Origin: Desulfovibrio sp.
Lineage (GTDB): Bacteria; Desulfobacterota; Desulfovibrionia; Desulfovibrionales; Desulfovibrionaceae
Length of the DNA: 15,277 bases
NCBI GenBank assembly: GCA_003512875.1
Contig: DONZ01000021.1
Span: forward strand, 9,318-24,594
Direction of reading: 5' to 3'
The translations under genes were made by a program, and so were the position numbers. The notes under the pieces are model-generated. The model was given only the letters and a program-made list of their open reading frames with translations. It did no database searches and was not told the origin of the DNA. This document shows positions 1 through 8,155 of this stretch, piece after piece. How positions within the stretch are numbered: position 1 is the stretch's first letter; every line of letters begins with the position of its first letter.

Positions 1-22
1 GGCTTCATATGAAGCCTTTTTT
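1..22 (+). terminator. Rho-independent terminator, left edge
   Basis: A perfect 16-base palindrome, GGCTTCATATGAAGCC, at 1-16 is followed on the plus strand by six T (17-22). This is the normal form of an intrinsic terminator for a plus-strand gene ending left of the window. The minus strand carries an A-run before the same hairpin, so it could also end transcription leaving selC, but the bases that would form its T-run lie outside the window. Confidence 0.7.
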
Positions 23-32
23 CATTGCGATT

Positions 33-126
33 TGGCGGAAGCGTATAGGAGTCGAACCTACCTTAGACGTTTCCGCCTAACAACAGTTTTGAAGACTGCG
101 TGCCACACCGGTGACAATACACTTCC
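33..126 (-). tRNA. selC: Selenocysteine tRNA (tRNA-Sec, UCA anticodon)
   Basis: This gene specifies the tRNA that is charged with serine, converted to selenocysteinyl-tRNA by SelA, and delivered by SelB to UGA codons followed by a SECIS element. Read on the minus strand it starts GGAAGTGT and ends ACGCTTCCGCCA, with CCA encoded. The acceptor stem is 8 bp (one G-U pair), a hallmark of bacterial tRNA-Sec. The D-arm has five base pairs closing a CGGT loop, the anticodon loop reads CTTCAAA (TCA anticodon), there is a long variable arm, and the T-arm contains GGTTCGACTCC. The 94-nt length is right for the family. It begins 15 nt after the stop of the YhcH-family gene. SelA and SelB are not in the window. 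UGA codons in this genome may therefore be sense codons, so ORFs that stop at TGA deserve care. Confidence 0.96.
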
Positions 127-135
127 AATAAAAAA

Positions 136-164
136 CATATATTAAATTTCATCCCAAAGTTCAA
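136..164 (-). promoter_or_regulatory. Candidate promoter for selC
   Basis: On the minus strand, TTGAAC (159-164) and TATATG (136-141) are separated by exactly 17 bases and lie just upstream of the tRNA 5' end at 126. Each box matches the sigma-70 consensus at 4 of 6 positions. The stop codon of the upstream YhcH-family gene lies in the spacer. selC could thus be transcribed independently as well as by readthrough. This is pattern-based inference only. Confidence 0.4.
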
Positions 165-621
165 CCGGAATTTTAAGCACGGCTTTCTTTATTTTCTTGG
201 AACTGTCGCCCCTATCGTCAAGCAGGAGGCTCTTATGCGCCTCATAAGGGAAAAAAACCGCGCAATTTCCTGTTTCCACATAATAAACACAATCTTTTTC
301 AGGAATATCAGGAAAAAATCCCGCATCGTTCTCTTCCGAATAGTTGCCTGTTCCTATGAACAATGAAAAAAACGCACCCTCGATTTTTTCCGTTCCGCTC
401 AAAGTGCAATGCACGTCAATATATTTCTTATGATATTCATAGGCGTTGTCGGCTTTGAGTTCCGTACTCATGATATTGTAAAAAGCCCCGTGGCAAAGCC
501 GGTATGTCCCGTCTTTCTTTTCATAAGCGCTTGGATATTCATGAATGAACTGCAAAATAACTTCCCGCCATTTCGCCCCTTTTCCGTAATTTCCTATGCT
601 TTCCAACCTGTCAAAAAACAT
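142..621 (-). CDS. YhcH/YjgK/YiaL (DUF386) family protein
   Basis: This is a 159-residue cytosolic protein with no signal peptide. Its sequence matches the YhcH/YjgK/YiaL family, small cupin-like beta-barrel proteins linked in enterobacteria to sialic acid and other sugar catabolism and to biofilm formation. Visible family features are the segment with HKKYIDVHCTLSGTEKI (about residues 64-80) and the C-terminal part with VFFPYEAHKSLLL, whose histidine is usually a metal ligand. Length is typical. The ATG at 619-621 is preceded by GGGGGAA, a strong Shine-Dalgarno sequence that lies directly against the stop codon of rel, only 8 bases away. Translation is probably coupled to rel. No sugar-catabolic genes lie nearby, so its substrate cannot be told from context. 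The family call is solid; the biochemical role is open. Confidence 0.85.
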   Translation of the reverse strand: MFFDRLESIGNYGKGAKWREVILQFIHEYPSAYEKKDGTYRLCHGAFYNIMSTELKADNAYEYHKKYIDVHCTLSGTEKIEGAFFSLFIGTGNYSEENDAGFFPDIPEKDCVYYVETGNCAVFFPYEAHKSLLLDDRGDSSKKIKKAVLKIPVELWDEI

Positions 622-629
622 GCTTCCCC

Positions 630-2930
630 CTATACGTAATCGCTCATGCCGCGGACAGCCTCTAAAATATTAGGCAATTTTCTGATTTTATCCATAAGCT
701 GATACAAATGCACGGCATCCGTAACTTCAACGGTGAAATCGACTTCAGCCTTTCCGTCAATGGTGCTTGTCAAAATCAGGCTTTCGATATTTACGTCGGA
801 ATTGGCAATTTCAGCAGAAATAGAAGCAAGCAGACCTTTTTCGTTTTTAGCGGAAACTTTGATTGTCGCAGGAAACGGTCTGGGCTCTTCATTTTGCCAT
901 GTTACGGAAATGAGCCGTTCCGGCTCCAAATCCAAAAGGTGCGGGCAATTGGACAAATGGACGATAACCCCGCGCCCGCGGCTGATAAAGCCGACAACCT
1001 GATCACCCGGAACCGGCTTGCAGCATTTTGCAAAATGCACCAGAGTATCGTCAATTCCCTTTACGACAATACCGCCGGTATGGTCCTTATTGTCAGCGGT
1101 CGAAGGCTTTGTCGGCGTATCTTGCGGTTCAATGTTTTTAGGGTCGATCAACGCCTGTAATTTGATTAAGATCTTTTTAGGGGTGAACTTCGCATACCCG
1201 ACGCTTGCGAACAGATCGTCAACACTGGAAGCGGAAAATTCAGAAATCAAATCGCTCAAGGTTCCGTCTTTCACTGCGCGGATAACGTTAATACCCATTT
1301 TCCGCCCTTCTTTTTCAAGCATATCCCTGCCGAGGGCGATGGCTTTTTCCCGTTCCTCCGTACGCAGATAATTCTGAATTTTGGAACGCGCTTTTGAAGT
1401 TTTTACCAGTTTCAGCCAGTCACGGCTCGGATAACGGTTTTTATCCGTAATAATCTCAACCGTATCCCCGCTTTTCAGTTTTGTCGAAAGGGGAACGAGC
1501 CGTCCGTTGACTTTCGCGCCCACACAGTGGAAACCGACATCGGTATGGATTAAAAATGCGAAATCAAGAGGGCTTGCGCCGTCCGGCAATTGCTTTACCA
1601 AACCTTTTGGCGTGAACACGTAAATTTCATTGCTGAAAAGGTCAAGACGCAGCGTGCTCATAAACTCGCGGGAATCCGCCTCATCGCGCTGACGCTCCAA
1701 AATATCCCGTATCCATTGCAGCTGCGGCATATCACCGGCTTTAATGGCATGATTTTTATTATTTTCCTTATAAAGCCAGTGGGAAGCGACCCCGTGTTCC
1801 GCAAAATCATTCATTTCCTCGGTACGGATCTGAATTTCAATGCGCTCCCCTTCAGGACCTATCACCGTACTGTGCAAACTTTGGTAGCCGTTAGCTTTCG
1901 GTAAAGAGATATAGTCTTTAAAACGCCCCGCAACAGGACGCCACAAGGCATGCACCAAACCCAGCACGGCGTAACAATCACGCAGCTCCTTCACAATAAC
2001 GCGGAATGCGATAATATCATGCATTTCATCAAGAGCGGAGCCCTGCGCCTGCATTTTCAGATAAATACTGTATACCTGCTTGATACGCCCGAAAACACGG
2101 CCCGCAATGCCATGTTCAGCCATGATTTCTTCAATCTTGGAAATGACTTTGCTGATGATTTGACGCTCGACAACCTGGTTCGTTTCAAGCCAATTTGCAA
2201 TATGGGCATATTTATCGGGCTGCAGATAACGGAAACTCAAGTCTTCAAGTTCCTGCTTTATCTTATGCAGCCCCAGGCGGTTCGCAAGCGGCGCGTAAAT
2301 ATCCATTGTTTCCTGCGAAATGGAAATTTTTTTATGGGGCTTTTGAAATTGCAATGTCCGCATATTATGCGTCCTATCCGCCAATTTCACAATGGGAACG
2401 CGGATATCGTGGCTCATTGCCAAAATCATTTTACGGATATTTTCAGCTTGGGCTTCTTCCTTGGTATCAAAAGTCATCATATTGATTTTGGTAACACCGT
2501 CAACAATATCGGCAACTTGCTCGCCAAATTCCTCATCCAGTTCTTCGATGGACGCATTGGTGTCTTCAACCGTGTCATGCAAAAGCCCTGCCGCGATGGT
2601 ATGTTCGTCAAAACCCATTTCCGCAATATTTTTCGCCACAGCCGCAGGATGGATAAAATAAGGCTCACCCGACATTCTAAGCTGTCCGGCATGGGCGACT
2701 GACGCAAAATCATACGCTTTTTCAATCAGTTTCGTATCAACCTGAGGATTAAATCTTAACGCCGCCTGAACGATCTCTTCAGCAAGAACAATGTGATTTG
2801 CGGCATCATCATTCTTTGCGGAAGAAGATTGACCGGCAATCAAAGCGGAAGACTTTTCCGCCGTATCCGCTGAAGACGCGGAACCGTTTTGTTTTTGTCC
2901 GGTATCATGCACATGTTCTGATTCTGCCAT
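630..2930 (-). CDS. rel: Bifunctional (p)ppGpp synthetase/hydrolase, RelA/SpoT family
   Basis: This protein makes and degrades the alarmone (p)ppGpp in the stringent response, acting in the cytosol with the ribosome. It has 766 residues. The HD hydrolase domain spans about 75-210: HAGQ at 80-83, the HD pair at 118-119 and DRTHN at 185-189. The synthetase domain spans about 270-390, with RFKD at 336-339 and GYQSLHS at 348-354. The basic RxKD form is that of bifunctional enzymes; synthetase-only RelA has an acidic ExDD. A TGS domain lies at about 434-496, a zinc-finger/RIS region with CC at 636-637 and C662 at about 620-670, and a C-terminal ACT domain at about 687-766. Both catalytic sites look intact. 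The first 45 residues are Ser/Ala/Gln-rich and look disordered. The next in-frame Met (M85) is inside the HD domain, so this start is accepted, with GGAT 8 bases upstream. A candidate promoter precedes it and the YhcH gene follows. Confidence 0.96.
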   Translation of the reverse strand: MAESEHVHDTGQKQNGSASSADTAEKSSALIAGQSSSAKNDDAANHIVLAEEIVQAALRFNPQVDTKLIEKAYDFASVAHAGQLRMSGEPYFIHPAAVAKNIAEMGFDEHTIAAGLLHDTVEDTNASIEELDEEFGEQVADIVDGVTKINMMTFDTKEEAQAENIRKMILAMSHDIRVPIVKLADRTHNMRTLQFQKPHKKISISQETMDIYAPLANRLGLHKIKQELEDLSFRYLQPDKYAHIANWLETNQVVERQIISKVISKIEEIMAEHGIAGRVFGRIKQVYSIYLKMQAQGSALDEMHDIIAFRVIVKELRDCYAVLGLVHALWRPVAGRFKDYISLPKANGYQSLHSTVIGPEGERIEIQIRTEEMNDFAEHGVASHWLYKENNKNHAIKAGDMPQLQWIRDILERQRDEADSREFMSTLRLDLFSNEIYVFTPKGLVKQLPDGASPLDFAFLIHTDVGFHCVGAKVNGRLVPLSTKLKSGDTVEIITDKNRYPSRDWLKLVKTSKARSKIQNYLRTEEREKAIALGRDMLEKEGRKMGINVIRAVKDGTLSDLISEFSASSVDDLFASVGYAKFTPKKILIKLQALIDPKNIEPQDTPTKPSTADNKDHTGGIVVKGIDDTLVHFAKCCKPVPGDQVVGFISRGRGVIVHLSNCPHLLDLEPERLISVTWQNEEPRPFPATIKVSAKNEKGLLASISAEIANSDVNIESLILTSTIDGKAEVDFTVEVTDAVHLYQLMDKIRKLPNILEAVRGMSDYV

Positions 2931-2960
2931 ATATCTATCCTTTTCAAGTCACTTAACGTA

Positions 2961-2989
2961 TTTTTACTGCATATCGCAACAGTTGTCAA
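2961..2989 (-). promoter_or_regulatory. Candidate rel promoter
   Basis: In the 66-base gap after the binding-lipoprotein gene, the minus strand has a perfect TTGACA (2984-2989), a 17-base spacer, then TAAAAA (2961-2966), 4 of 6 matches to the -10 consensus. Initiation would give a leader of roughly 25 nt before the rel ATG. No terminator hairpin is seen between the two genes, so readthrough from upstream is also possible. Confidence 0.5.
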
Positions 2990-2996
2990 AAGAATA

Positions 2997-4631
2997 CTAT
3001 TGCAGAAAAGCGGGTATCCACCATTTTTCCATATTATGGGTAATTCCGGAGACGGCGGGCTCTATGCCTTGAAAACGTTTCTGCACCATTGGCAAGGCAT
3101 AGGGGACATACAAAAATAAATAGGGTTGTTCCTCATGCAAAATTTCCTGAAACCTGTCATAATATTTTTTCCGTATTTCCCTGTCTGTCGACGCGCGGGC
3201 TTTCTCCAAAAGCATATCCGCTTCCGCATTTTTAAAATACACGAAATTCAGCCCGTTTTGCCGTATGGCGGATGAATGCCAAACGCTGGACACATCAGGG
3301 TCTTCCAAAATGTTCCATGCCAAAATCACAGCGTCATACCGCCCTTTCATCACAAATTCATTTATGAACGTCGCCCACTCAACAGTCCGGATTTTCATTT
3401 CAATTCCAAGTTTCGCCCATTCCGCCTGCAAAATGAGCAAAACATTTTCCCGTTCCTTATTGCCTTGATTAAGCAAAACGGTAAAAGAAAAACGCTGTCC
3501 GTCTTTTTGCAAATACCCGTCTTTTCCTTTTGTCCAACCCGCTTCCGCAAAAAGTTCCAATGCTTTTTGAGGGGCATAGGCGTAACTTCCTATGTTTTTA
3601 TTATATACCCACGTATCAGGCTTGAAAGGTCCTATGCTTTTCTCCCCAAGTCCGAGCAAAGCCCCTTTTATCACATCATCCTTATTGGTTGCATGGGCTA
3701 AAGCCTGACGCACGAGCCTGTCTTGAAAAAACGGGTGTTTCAAATTAAAACCGATAAACGTGTATCCGTTGGCGAGATATTTGTATTTCTGCCATTTTTC
3801 TTCCCATTTCTTTCCTTGAGTCTGCAGCAGATACTGCTGCGTCGTCAGCCCCAAATAATCGACTTTTCCCGCTTTCGCCTCCAAAAAAATCGTTGTCACA
3901 TCGGGAATGATCCTATACACGAACCGGTCGATATACGGGCGTCCCTCAAAATATCGTTCATTCGCTTCAAGTATAAGATACGAACCTGTTTTCCATTCCT
4001 TTAATTTGAACGGACCCGCCCCTATGGGATTTCTGGAAAAAGCCGTTTGAGTAATGGTTTCATGTTCCAATACATGCTTCGGCAAAATCGCCATCATCCA
4101 CGTGATGACAGCCCGGGCATACGGTTCCGCATAACGGACTTCAAAGGAAAATTTTCCTGTCTGCTTAAATTCTTTAACCAGTAAGCAATCGGCGGCATAA
4201 GGCGTCGGCGTATCGGGATCGATCGTCAGCCGGTATGTGAAATAAACATCGTCAGCGGTCAGCTGTGTTCCGTCCTGCCAGTAAATATCGTCCCGCAATT
4301 CAAAGCGGAACAGACGCCCCTCTTCCAAAATTTCAAATTTTTTTGCCGCAAGCGGAACAATATTGTATTCCTTGTCGTATTTCAAAAGCGAGGTGTACAA
4401 AAAACCGGCGATTTCATGGGAAGCGGAATCGGCAGCCAAAATAGGGATTAAATTAGAAGGTTCGCCGATACTTGCCAAAACAAGGCTTCCTCCATATTCC
4501 GGTTCTTTCGGGATTTCAATACATTCAAGAGAAAGAACCTTGTCCGTGTCCGGTTCGCTTTCGGAACCGCAGGAGCAAAGAACGAAAAAGAAACATGCGC
4601 CCAAAAAAATTTTTAAAAAATTTTTATTCAT
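2997..4631 (-). CDS. Extracellular solute-binding lipoprotein, family 5 (oligopeptide/OppA-like)
   Basis: This is a periplasmic, membrane-anchored binding protein of the type that delivers peptides, nickel or other small ligands to an ABC importer. It has 544 residues. The N-terminus is a lipoprotein signal: positively charged start, hydrophobic stretch 5-18, lipobox LCSC with Cys21 as the lipidated residue; glycine at +2 argues against inner-membrane retention. The family 5 signature is clear: LVPLAAKKFE-like region near 90-100, then FELRDDIYWQDGTQLTADDV at about 110-129. The C-terminal half has the usual YAPQKALELFAEAGW and NQGNKERENV segments. Length is normal. No permease or ATPase gene is adjacent, so it is an orphan: its partner transporter is elsewhere or it is a sensor-type binding protein. 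The ATG has only a weak ribosome site. The ligand cannot be inferred from sequence. Confidence 0.88.
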   Translation of the reverse strand: MNKNFLKIFLGACFFFVLCSCGSESEPDTDKVLSLECIEIPKEPEYGGSLVLASIGEPSNLIPILAADSASHEIAGFLYTSLLKYDKEYNIVPLAAKKFEILEEGRLFRFELRDDIYWQDGTQLTADDVYFTYRLTIDPDTPTPYAADCLLVKEFKQTGKFSFEVRYAEPYARAVITWMMAILPKHVLEHETITQTAFSRNPIGAGPFKLKEWKTGSYLILEANERYFEGRPYIDRFVYRIIPDVTTIFLEAKAGKVDYLGLTTQQYLLQTQGKKWEEKWQKYKYLANGYTFIGFNLKHPFFQDRLVRQALAHATNKDDVIKGALLGLGEKSIGPFKPDTWVYNKNIGSYAYAPQKALELFAEAGWTKGKDGYLQKDGQRFSFTVLLNQGNKERENVLLILQAEWAKLGIEMKIRTVEWATFINEFVMKGRYDAVILAWNILEDPDVSSVWHSSAIRQNGLNFVYFKNAEADMLLEKARASTDREIRKKYYDRFQEILHEEQPYLFLYVPYALPMVQKRFQGIEPAVSGITHNMEKWWIPAFLQ

Positions 4632-4678
4632 GCAAATACCGGTAAAAAATTATTTTTTATAAATCATTTCTATATATT

Positions 4679-4707
4679 GTAATAAAACTGTTTTTTGTTT
4701 CAGACAA
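4679..4707 (-). promoter_or_regulatory. Weak candidate promoter for the binding lipoprotein
   Basis: On the minus strand TTGTCT (4702-4707) and TATTAC (4679-4684) are 17 bases apart, each matching the sigma-70 consensus at 4 of 6 positions. In such AT-rich DNA, matches of this quality arise by chance, so this is only a suggestion. Confidence 0.25.
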
Positions 4708-4747
4708 TAATATTCCTTAAAAATAAATATAACAGACTTAATACTAC

Positions 4748-4777
4748 TTGAAAAGCAAAAGATTATGCTGTAATAAT
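4748..4777 (+). promoter_or_regulatory. Candidate promoter for the SNF2 helicase gene
   Basis: TTGAAA (4748-4753) and AATAAT (4772-4777) each match the sigma-70 boxes at 5 of 6 positions and are 18 bases apart. Transcription would start near 4784, leaving a leader of roughly 107 nt before the helicase ATG. The AT-rich setting lowers specificity. Confidence 0.35.
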
Positions 4778-4890
4778 AAAAAATCGTTTTAACTAACACA
4801 ATTAAAATATCTTCCCTTTAAATTTAAGTCTAACCCTCTTACTATTTAATGCACCCTTCTAAAAAAGACTAAAAAAGGTTAAGGTTTATA

Positions 4891-7800
4891 ATGAGTAGAC
4901 GCCATGAAAGTACATTATGCTCCGCACTGGAACATTTCATTCAGCAAACAATTCCTGAATATATCACCGACACAGGAAAAATGATTGTTGCAGAAAATGG
5001 AATCAGCAATCTGCTTTGGCATATGGAAGATACATACAGCCAAGCAAGCTGCACCGTGCACGGAGAAGATTTCCAAGCTTACAGCCCGACCATCACCATC
5101 CGGCTGAGCGATAAGCATGTCGAATATCAATGCAACTGCATGGAGTCTTTCGGAAGTCCCTGCCGCCACGTGGCGGCGCTCGCCCTCAGCGCGCTGTCCT
5201 CCATAGATGTTTCTCAGGATACCCCCAGCGAAACCACGAGCATACGCCCCGAATGGCGGCAAAGTTTCAGAAATTTCTTTGCGACAAGTTCCGAACCGGA
5301 AACCGGCAGGCATTATTTCCTTTTTAGATTTTTCCCCGAACCCGGACGCTTATCCGTTGAATTTTACCGCGCAAGACAAAACAAAACAGGACTTTCCACT
5401 GTCAGGCAGGCTGTGACCCTTGAAAATATTTTGCAAAATCCTGACTGGTGCGACTATTCCCCCGAACTTCCCAAAGTTTTAAAACAAATTGCGGAATACC
5501 TCGATTATTACGGACACAGGGTCGAAATTCCGGACGGGCTCTTATCTTGGTTTTTTTGGGCGCTGCGCAATGAAGAATATATTTTTTGGAAAGATACGGA
5601 AAAACCTTGCACCATCGAAAGTTCAACCATGGATTTGAAACTGCGTCCGTCCCTTGACGACGACGGTCTGCGTTTCGATATCATGCTCCAAAAAGAAGAA
5701 AAGAAACCTTTTTCCATTCAATGGGATGAAGACAGACCCGACCAAACCGTCGCGACATTCCATGGGCAAATTCCTCTTTGGGTATGCTGGAACCAATGCT
5801 TTTATCCCGTACAGACCTGCCTGAACCATGATGTCATCCAATCGCTGGTACAAGCCAGCCCCGTTATTCCGCAAGAAGATATTTCAGAATTTTTAGACAG
5901 GGTTTGGACGCGTCTTCCTTCTTCGGAACTTTATGAACAGGAAGAATTTCTGAAAATCATGGAACCGGTATTCCAGCCGGGAAGCTATAATCCGAAGCTC
6001 TTCCTTGATGAGGAAGGCAGTTTGCTCACGCTTGAAATCCAAAACATTTATGAGAGCATACACGGGGAATTCATTCTTCCGGGCCCTAACCCCGACTTTC
6101 AAACGGGAAGCTATGTTTTTGAGGGGCAAACTTTCCTTCTGCGGCGCGCCCAGGATGAAGAGGCTTCCCTTTTATCCCAGCTTTCCGAAATGCGTTTTCA
6201 ACCCCGTAACAACAAACTTTGGTTCATGGAGCCTGAAGAAGCCATTTCTTTCCTTTTGGACTCCTATCCGACCCTGCTGCAAAACTGGCGGGTATACGGG
6301 GAAACCACCCTTTCACGCTACAAAGTCCGCACGACCACGCCGACCATCAATGCCAGCGTGCAAAGCAATGAACAAGAAAAATGGTTCTCCCTCGATGTCA
6401 ATGTGGAATACGAAGGACAAAGCCTGCCTCTTGAAAAAATTTGGAAAGCCTGGCTCAAGGGAAAACGCTATGTGCAATTAAAAGACGGCTCATATGCGAG
6501 TTTGCCGGAATCATGGCTTGAAAGGCTTGCCCATAAGCTGAAAGTCCTCGGTCTCGACCCCAACAAACCACCGAAACATCATTTCAAACAATTTGAAGCG
6601 CCCGTTCTTGACAGTATTCTGGACGATTTGCCCAACACCATTGAAGATTCTTTTTGGAGCAAATTGCGCGACAATATCCGTCACTTTAAGGAAGTGGAAC
6701 AAATCCAAACACCTAAAGGACTTAATGCGTCTTTGCGCCCATACCAAATCCAAGGTATTTCCTATCTCAATTTCCTTGACGAATATGGTTTCGGCGGTAT
6801 TTTGGCTGACGAAATGGGTCTTGGCAAAACCATACAAACGCTCGCTTTCATTCAGCACATGAAAAACAAAGGAGCTGTCGGTCCGAACCTCATTGTCGTT
6901 CCGACTTCCGTTCTACCGAACTGGGACCGGGAAGCCGAAAAATTCGTGCCTGATTTGAAACGTGTCATTGTTTACGGCACGCGCCGTGAAAACATTTTCC
7001 GGAAAATCGCGGATGCCGACATTGTCATCACCACCTACGCCCTTTTGCGCCGCGACCTTGAAGAACTGGAGCAATACGATTTCAACTCCATTATCCTTGA
7101 CGAAGCGCAAAACATCAAAAACCCCAACACCATAACGACAAAGAGCGTCCGCAATATCCATGCCCGCATGCGTCTTTGCTTATCAGGTACGCCTATCGAG
7201 AACAACCTCTTTGAATTATGGAGCTTGTTTGAATTTCTTATGCCGGGATTTCTCGGTTCGCAGCACGCTTTCCAACGCGGCATTATCAAACCCATCAAAG
7301 AGGGCGACACCGAAACCCTCGATTATTTGCGTACAAGGGTGAAACCCTTTATTTTACGCCGTACCAAAGCTGAAGTTGTCAAAGATCTGCCTCCGAAAGT
7401 GGAAAGCGTCACCTACTGCGCCATGTCGGAAGAACAAACGGAACTCTATGCTTCCCTCGCCCGCAAACTGCGTGAACAGGTGCTTGCCGACGTGGACGAA
7501 AAAGGCATGGCGAAAAGCCAGATGTCCATTTTGGACGCTTTGCTCAAATTGCGTCAGATTTGCTGCCATCCGAAACTTCTCAAAATGGATATGCCGGGAT
7601 TTAGCACAAATATTTCTTCCGGAAAATTTGAAACCTTTAAAGACATGGTTATCAACCTTGTGGAAGAAGGGCATAAAATCTTGGTATTTTCCCAATTTGT
7701 GCAAATGCTGCAGCAAATCAGCGCTTGGCTGCAAATGACGGATATTCCGTTCTGTTATCTCGACGGTTCAAGCAAAGACCGTTTAGAACAAGTGGATAAA

Positions 7801-8124
7801 TTCAATAACAGTCCTGATATTCCTATTTTCCTTATTTCCTTAAAAGCGGGCGGCACGGGGCTCAACCTCACCAGCGCGGACTATGTCATCCACTATGACC
7901 CATGGTGGAACCCCGCTGTCGAAAGCCAAGCGACAGACCGCGCACACCGTATCGGACAGGCAAAACAAGTTTTCTCCTATAAGCTGATTTGCCAAAATAC
8001 GGTTGAAGAAAAAATCCTCAAATTACAGGAAATGAAACGGGGTGTCGCCGAAGCTGTCATTCCGGGACAGGATTCGTGGAAATCGCTTACGCGGGATGAT
8101 TTGGAAATGCTCTTTGAAGTGTAA
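4891..8124 (+). CDS. SWIM zinc-finger SNF2-family helicase/ATPase
   Basis: This is a 1077-residue SNF2/Rad54-type protein, an ATP-driven DNA translocase or remodeller. The N-terminus carries a SWIM zinc finger: C81-x-C83 and C91-x-H93. A long middle part (about 110-580) resembles the poorly characterised helicase-associated region of bacterial SNF2 proteins. The two-lobed motor follows: motif I DEMGLGKT (640-647), Walker B box DEAQ (737-740), LSGTPIENN, then GGTGLNLTSAD and DRAHRIGQ (1016-1023). All key ATPase residues look intact. AAGG sits six bases before the ATG. It is monocistronic: divergent gene to the left, convergent gene to the right across a terminator. SWIM-SNF2 proteins are common as stand-alone genes, and I see no methylase, nuclease or other defence partner next to it. 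Its exact role (transcription recycling like RapA, or repair) is unknown. Confidence 0.93.
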   Translation: MSRRHESTLCSALEHFIQQTIPEYITDTGKMIVAENGISNLLWHMEDTYSQASCTVHGEDFQAYSPTITIRLSDKHVEYQCNCMESFGSPCRHVAALALSALSSIDVSQDTPSETTSIRPEWRQSFRNFFATSSEPETGRHYFLFRFFPEPGRLSVEFYRARQNKTGLSTVRQAVTLENILQNPDWCDYSPELPKVLKQIAEYLDYYGHRVEIPDGLLSWFFWALRNEEYIFWKDTEKPCTIESSTMDLKLRPSLDDDGLRFDIMLQKEEKKPFSIQWDEDRPDQTVATFHGQIPLWVCWNQCFYPVQTCLNHDVIQSLVQASPVIPQEDISEFLDRVWTRLPSSELYEQEEFLKIMEPVFQPGSYNPKLFLDEEGSLLTLEIQNIYESIHGEFILPGPNPDFQTGSYVFEGQTFLLRRAQDEEASLLSQLSEMRFQPRNNKLWFMEPEEAISFLLDSYPTLLQNWRVYGETTLSRYKVRTTTPTINASVQSNEQEKWFSLDVNVEYEGQSLPLEKIWKAWLKGKRYVQLKDGSYASLPESWLERLAHKLKVLGLDPNKPPKHHFKQFEAPVLDSILDDLPNTIEDSFWSKLRDNIRHFKEVEQIQTPKGLNASLRPYQIQGISYLNFLDEYGFGGILADEMGLGKTIQTLAFIQHMKNKGAVGPNLIVVPTSVLPNWDREAEKFVPDLKRVIVYGTRRENIFRKIADADIVITTYALLRRDLEELEQYDFNSIILDEAQNIKNPNTITTKSVRNIHARMRLCLSGTPIENNLFELWSLFEFLMPGFLGSQHAFQRGIIKPIKEGDTETLDYLRTRVKPFILRRTKAEVVKDLPPKVESVTYCAMSEEQTELYASLARKLREQVLADVDEKGMAKSQMSILDALLKLRQICCHPKLLKMDMPGFSTNISSGKFETFKDMVINLVEEGHKILVFSQFVQMLQQISAWLQMTDIPFCYLDGSSKDRLEQVDKFNNSPDIPIFLISLKAGGTGLNLTSADYVIHYDPWWNPAVESQATDRAHRIGQAKQVFSYKLICQNTVEEKILKLQEMKRGVAEAVIPGQDSWKSLTRDDLEMLFEV

Positions 8125-8127
8125 ATA

Positions 8128-8155
8128 AAAAAAACTGCCTGCAGGCAGTTTTTTT
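8128..8155. terminator. Bidirectional terminator between helicase and exported-protein genes
   Basis: A perfect 14-base palindrome CTGCCTGCAGGCAG (8135-8148) is flanked by seven A on the left and seven T on the right. It forms a stable hairpin with a U-tract whichever strand is transcribed. It lies 3 bases after the helicase stop and includes part of the stop codon (8154-8156) of the convergent gene, so each transcript ends almost at its own stop codon. Confidence 0.9.

Larger units (their letters stand above)
4632..4890. other. AT-rich divergent intergenic region
   Basis: This 259-base gap separates the leftward binding-lipoprotein gene from the rightward helicase gene. It is markedly richer in A and T than its flanks and has no ORF, tRNA or strong hairpin. 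It holds candidate promoters for both genes (listed separately) and the helicase ribosome-binding site AAGG at 4881-4884, six bases before the ATG. Confidence 0.7.

Noticed and set aside
1950..2702. 250-residue plus-strand ORF inside rel
   Set aside because: It lies antisense to the intact, motif-verified rel gene, has no ribosome site and no recognisable domain; it is a shadow of coding bias.
4891..8124. SNF2 helicase as part of a phage-defence system
   Set aside because: No methyltransferase, nuclease, phospholipase-D or other defence partner flanks it; its neighbours are separated by terminators and divergent promoters.
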